A stretch of 45,991 nt of DNA, taken from NCBI GenBank assembly GCA_937958075.1, contig CALFFB010000272.1, forward strand, positions 1-45,991, read 5' to 3'. The DNA comes from an uncultured Geobacteraceae bacterium (lineage in GTDB: Bacteria; Desulfobacterota; Desulfuromonadia; Desulfuromonadales; Geopsychrobacteraceae). Shown piece after piece: positions 43,658-45,991 of this stretch. The first letter of the stretch is position 1; each line of letters opens with the position of its first letter. Below the pieces are notes generated by a model. The model saw nothing but the letters and a program-made list of their open reading frames with translations. It searched no databases and had not been told where the DNA came from. The position numbers and the translations under genes are program-made.

Positions 43658-45749
43658 GCGTTACATCATATGCGGAAACGCACCGACCGATGGGATTAAG
43701 GAAAACCCTGACCGGGATCTGCGTCTGCGTCTTTGGGGCAAAGACGGGCCGGACAAGATCACCCTGCGCATCGAAGACATTCATACAAAAATTGTCAGAA
43801 ATGTGCCGGATGTCTTCCAGGATCTGCTTGAGATCGCCACCTATGTTTACTGCGCCGACCAGGCCATTCCACGGGGAGCCGATGACGTCGATTCCTTCGG
43901 GCACGGCTGGCGCAGAGATCTGCACTTCATCATCCCGGTACGGACCCCGGATTTCTGGAACGGGCAAGAGATTCTGCAGGCGCTGTGCTCGACGCTTGGC
44001 TTCCTGTCCGACGACAACTACCACTTCGAGTTCACCAAACTGAAAGAGGCACACGCTTTTCAAGGCTACTTGGACTTCAACGATGACGGACGTCTTCACG
44101 GTTATCCGGAACAGGTGGTGATGTTTTCGGGCGGCCTGGACTCGCTGGCGGGAGCCATTGACGAGGTACTGAACGAGAAACGACGGGTCGTTCTGGTAAC
44201 CCACAAGCCGACCCAGAAGCTCAACAAGCGCCACCGTCGGCTGGAAAAGATGATTGCCGACAAGGCTGGTGAAAACGATCCCCTCCACATCGGCGTTCGC
44301 GTCAACAAGAACAAGAAACTCAACAAAGAGTACACCCAACGGAGCCGCTCCTTTCTCTATGTATCTATCGGGGCGACCATTGCGCGGATGCTGAACCTGA
44401 AGAGCGTCCGGTTCTACGAAAACGGCGTCATCAGTCTAAATTTGCCGGTCTGCGCCCAGGTAGTCGGCGGACGGGCAACTCGCACCACCCATCCAAGGGT
44501 GATTCGAGGGTTTCAGGAAATCATCAGCTTGGTGGCTGGCGAGCCGTTCACGATTGAGAATCCCTACATCTGGAAAACCAAGGCCGATGTCATCCAGGTG
44601 ATCACCAAGGCAGGATGCCAGGATATGATCGCGGCATCGACTACCTGCACACACACCTGGGAGATGACCAATCATCATACCCACTGCGGAACGTGTTCGC
44701 AGTGCATCGACAGGCGTTTTGCCATGCTTGCGGCAAAGGCCGATCAGTACGACCCGGTTGAAGCCTATAAGGCCGACATCTTCACCCAAAGCAGAAGCAA
44801 GGATGAAGACAAGATCATGACGGCCGCCTACCTGGAGCGTGCCAACCAGGTCCGTGACCAGGATGACATCACCCAGTTTATCGCCCGGTTCAGCGAGGTA
44901 AGCCGGGTCTTCCGCTACCTGAATGGGAACCCCGGAAGCGTGGCTCAAAAGGTGTATGACCTTTACAAGCGTCACGCCACGGAAGTCTGCGAAGCGATGG
45001 ACACCATGGTCGGCCGCAACATCACCGCCATCCGCCAGCGCACCTTGCCGGGAGACTGCTTGCTTCGGACGGTCTACGAATCGGGATCGGTAATCTCCGT
45101 CCCGGCCATTCCGGTCGAGCAGAAGCTGCCGGACAACTACTTCAGGAAACGCGGGGGTGTCTGGGCTGCACGCTTTAACGGCAACGCCGAGGTGCTCGTG
45201 ACGGGTGTCGAAAAAGGAGCCGAGTACATCAACTTCCTCCTGGCAAGGCCCAACAAGGAAACCTCGGTCTACGAGATCGTCTGCGGGTTTGCCATCGATA
45301 GCTGCAACGCGGTCCTGAACTCCAATGACACCGACGAAGGTTTTCAGGTCACCCAGGGGGTTCCGTTGGGTGATACCGGCTTCGTTGCAGACCGCAAGGC
45401 CGTCGAGCAATACCGGGAGACGGCTCACGAGCTTCTCCGAGAGATTGAAGAAGCCCGGGCAGAAAACAACGATGCCGAGATTCAGCGACTTGAAGACGAA
45501 ATGACAAAGATCACCGCCGCAATCAATGAGGCGGTTGGTCTGGGGGGCAAACTCCGGAAATCCAACGACAAGCGGAAGAACATCCGAGACGCCTTCCGTA
45601 ACGCCGTGAACCGGGCCATCAAGTACCTGGAGAAGTATGACAAGCCGCTGGCCGCCCACCTGAAGGAGTCCATCAAGTGCGGCAACGAACCGGTCTACCG
45701 GACCGAAGAGGAGATCGTTTGGGAGGTCCGCCCGATAGTCAACGAATGA
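43647..45749 (+). CDS. QueC-like PP-loop protein with long C-terminal extension, 700 aa
   Basis: Residues about 150-375 resemble 7-cyano-7-deazaguanine synthase QueC: the ATP PP-loop SGGLDS (161-166) and a zinc site C334-x12-C347-x2-C350-x2-C353 followed by an Arg pair, matching QueC spacing. YENGVISLNLP (257-267) recalls the QueC-like proteins of defence systems rather than housekeeping QueC. About 150 unfamiliar N-terminal residues precede it. The C-terminal 300 residues include WAARFNG ... KGAEYINFLLARPNKE (about 500-540), a coiled coil (about 590-625) and a last HL-SI-CG-Y-EE region. It is more than twice QueC length, with no queuosine genes beside it. Confidence 0.85.
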   Translation: MQDKRYIICGNAPTDGIKENPDRDLRLRLWGKDGPDKITLRIEDIHTKIVRNVPDVFQDLLEIATYVYCADQAIPRGADDVDSFGHGWRRDLHFIIPVRTPDFWNGQEILQALCSTLGFLSDDNYHFEFTKLKEAHAFQGYLDFNDDGRLHGYPEQVVMFSGGLDSLAGAIDEVLNEKRRVVLVTHKPTQKLNKRHRRLEKMIADKAGENDPLHIGVRVNKNKKLNKEYTQRSRSFLYVSIGATIARMLNLKSVRFYENGVISLNLPVCAQVVGGRATRTTHPRVIRGFQEIISLVAGEPFTIENPYIWKTKADVIQVITKAGCQDMIAASTTCTHTWEMTNHHTHCGTCSQCIDRRFAMLAAKADQYDPVEAYKADIFTQSRSKDEDKIMTAAYLERANQVRDQDDITQFIARFSEVSRVFRYLNGNPGSVAQKVYDLYKRHATEVCEAMDTMVGRNITAIRQRTLPGDCLLRTVYESGSVISVPAIPVEQKLPDNYFRKRGGVWAARFNGNAEVLVTGVEKGAEYINFLLARPNKETSVYEIVCGFAIDSCNAVLNSNDTDEGFQVTQGVPLGDTGFVADRKAVEQYRETAHELLREIEEARAENNDAEIQRLEDEMTKITAAINEAVGLGGKLRKSNDKRKNIRDAFRNAVNRAIKYLEKYDKPLAAHLKESIKCGNEPVYRTEEEIVWEVRPIVNE

Positions 45750-45792
45750 CCCGGGACCATCCAGGAAGAAAAAACTAAAAAAAATTTCCGCT

Positions 45793-45830
45793 ACGCCAAA
45801 TGTAGCCATTGCGACGCCGGATGTAGCGCC
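45793..45830 (+). repeat. 21-bp tandem direct repeat overlapping the operon terminator
   Basis: The motif ACGCC-NN-ATGTAGC occurs at 45793-45806 and again at 45814-45827, exactly 21 bp (two helical turns) apart. The second copy forms the 5' arm of the terminator. It may be a chance by-product of terminator duplication or a binding site. Confidence 0.5.
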
Positions 45831-45861
45831 TTCCCCAATGAAGGCGCGATCCGGCGTTTTT
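45814..45861 (+). terminator. Terminator of the QueC-like operon
   Basis: ACGCCGGAT pairs with ATCCGGCGT and, after a small internal loop, GCGCCTT pairs with AAGGCGC around an 8-nt loop. Six T residues follow. It is one of the strongest terminators in the window, 65 nt after the QueC-like stop codon. Confidence 0.9.
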
Positions 45862-45922
45862 TATTGGTCAGCACAGGGTTGGCCACCGGGCGTGCCAGAA
45901 CTTCCGAACAAGGAGACTGGCA

Positions 45923-45991
45923 GTGGCACAAGTCAACAAAGCACACCTCACCCCACCGAAGCGGCGACTCATCGAGTTGATGCAGGACATC
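45923..45991 (+). CDS. Start of a further gene, cut by the window edge
   Basis: A GTG start with AAGGAG 7 nt ahead opens a frame of 23 codons (MAQVNKAHLTPPKRRLIELM, then three more) with no stop before the window ends. The basic, helical start resembles small conserved element-borne proteins, but the fragment is too short to assign. It lies beyond the operon terminator and so may have its own promoter or depend on readthrough. Confidence 0.5.
   Translation, partial: MAQVNKAHLTPPKRRLIELMQDI

Larger units (their letters stand above)
39454..45991. mobile_element. Putative integrated element (serine recombinase cassette plus cargo), right end outside window
   Basis: Starting downstream of tmRNA, a minus-strand cassette (small protein, DUF2924 protein, large serine recombinase, HTH protein) sits back-to-back with a plus-strand cargo operon. 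This arrangement is typical of integrated prophage or island modules and unlike the housekeeping genes before it. No phage structural, replication or packaging gene is visible. The left boundary is set at the cassette terminator for lack of a recognisable attachment repeat; the right boundary lies beyond the window. Confidence 0.6.

Noticed and set aside
43647..45749. Calling the 700-aa protein housekeeping QueC (queuosine pathway)
   Set aside because: It is about three times normal QueC length, has unrelated N- and C-terminal parts, and sits in a mobile segment without queD, queE or tgt.

Overview
The window reads as chromosome of a Desulfuromonadales-type bacterium (Pelobacter, Syntrophotalea or Desulfuromonas relatives). 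This is inferred from gene content: exosortase genes with the PrsK/PrsR two-component pair, a B12-dependent class II ribonucleotide reductase, a very large NAD-glutamate dehydrogenase, and a panB-panC-panP operon. Core genes lie tightly packed, often with ATGA/GTGA stop-start overlaps.

Layout. 115-2646: tRNA-Leu(CAA), pabC-pabB and tRNA-Ala(GGC), all on the minus strand, each tRNA with a recognisable promoter and terminator. 2682-8708: exosortase locus (acyltransferase, exosortase, EpsI, sensor kinase PrsK, sigma-54 activator PrsR), with a candidate sigma-54 promoter ahead of it. 8825-13672: a small unknown protein, MiaB, a PHP phosphoesterase, an M42 peptidase and a CDF metal transporter. 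13724-17097 (minus): an HD-GYP protein and a HEAT-repeat protein that seem to share an N-terminal domain. 17305: tRNA-Leu(CAG). 17566-18200 (minus): VapBC with a palindromic operator. 18292-22972 (minus): an unusual radical SAM protein and NrdJ, the latter behind a promoter carrying two NrdR-type boxes. 23200-23480: a strongly structured non-coding stretch. 23554-33291: cysteine-desulfurase-like enzyme, PhoH-like ATPase, TsaD, DUF2062 protein, RsmA and NAD-GDH. 33580-38182: panB, panC, the PLP aspartate decarboxylase panP, and an amidohydrolase. 38211-39086: smpB and tmRNA.

From about 39150 to the right edge the window holds an accessory segment just downstream of tmRNA. A minus-strand integration cassette (small protein, DUF2924 protein, large serine recombinase, HTH protein) diverges from a plus-strand operon: a LexA-type winged-helix regulator, an unrecognised 262-aa protein starting Met-Gly-His, and a 700-aa QueC-like protein. 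The last keeps the PP-loop and all four zinc cysteines of QueC and adds about 300 C-terminal residues. The operon's promoter is filled by a perfect palindrome, and the operon ends in a strong terminator before a further gene cut by the window edge. No tRNA-guanine transglycosylase, QueD/E or phage structural gene is visible. My best reading is a regulated, mobile, QueC-based nucleobase-conjugation or defence system; it is the most interesting part of the window, and its function is inference.
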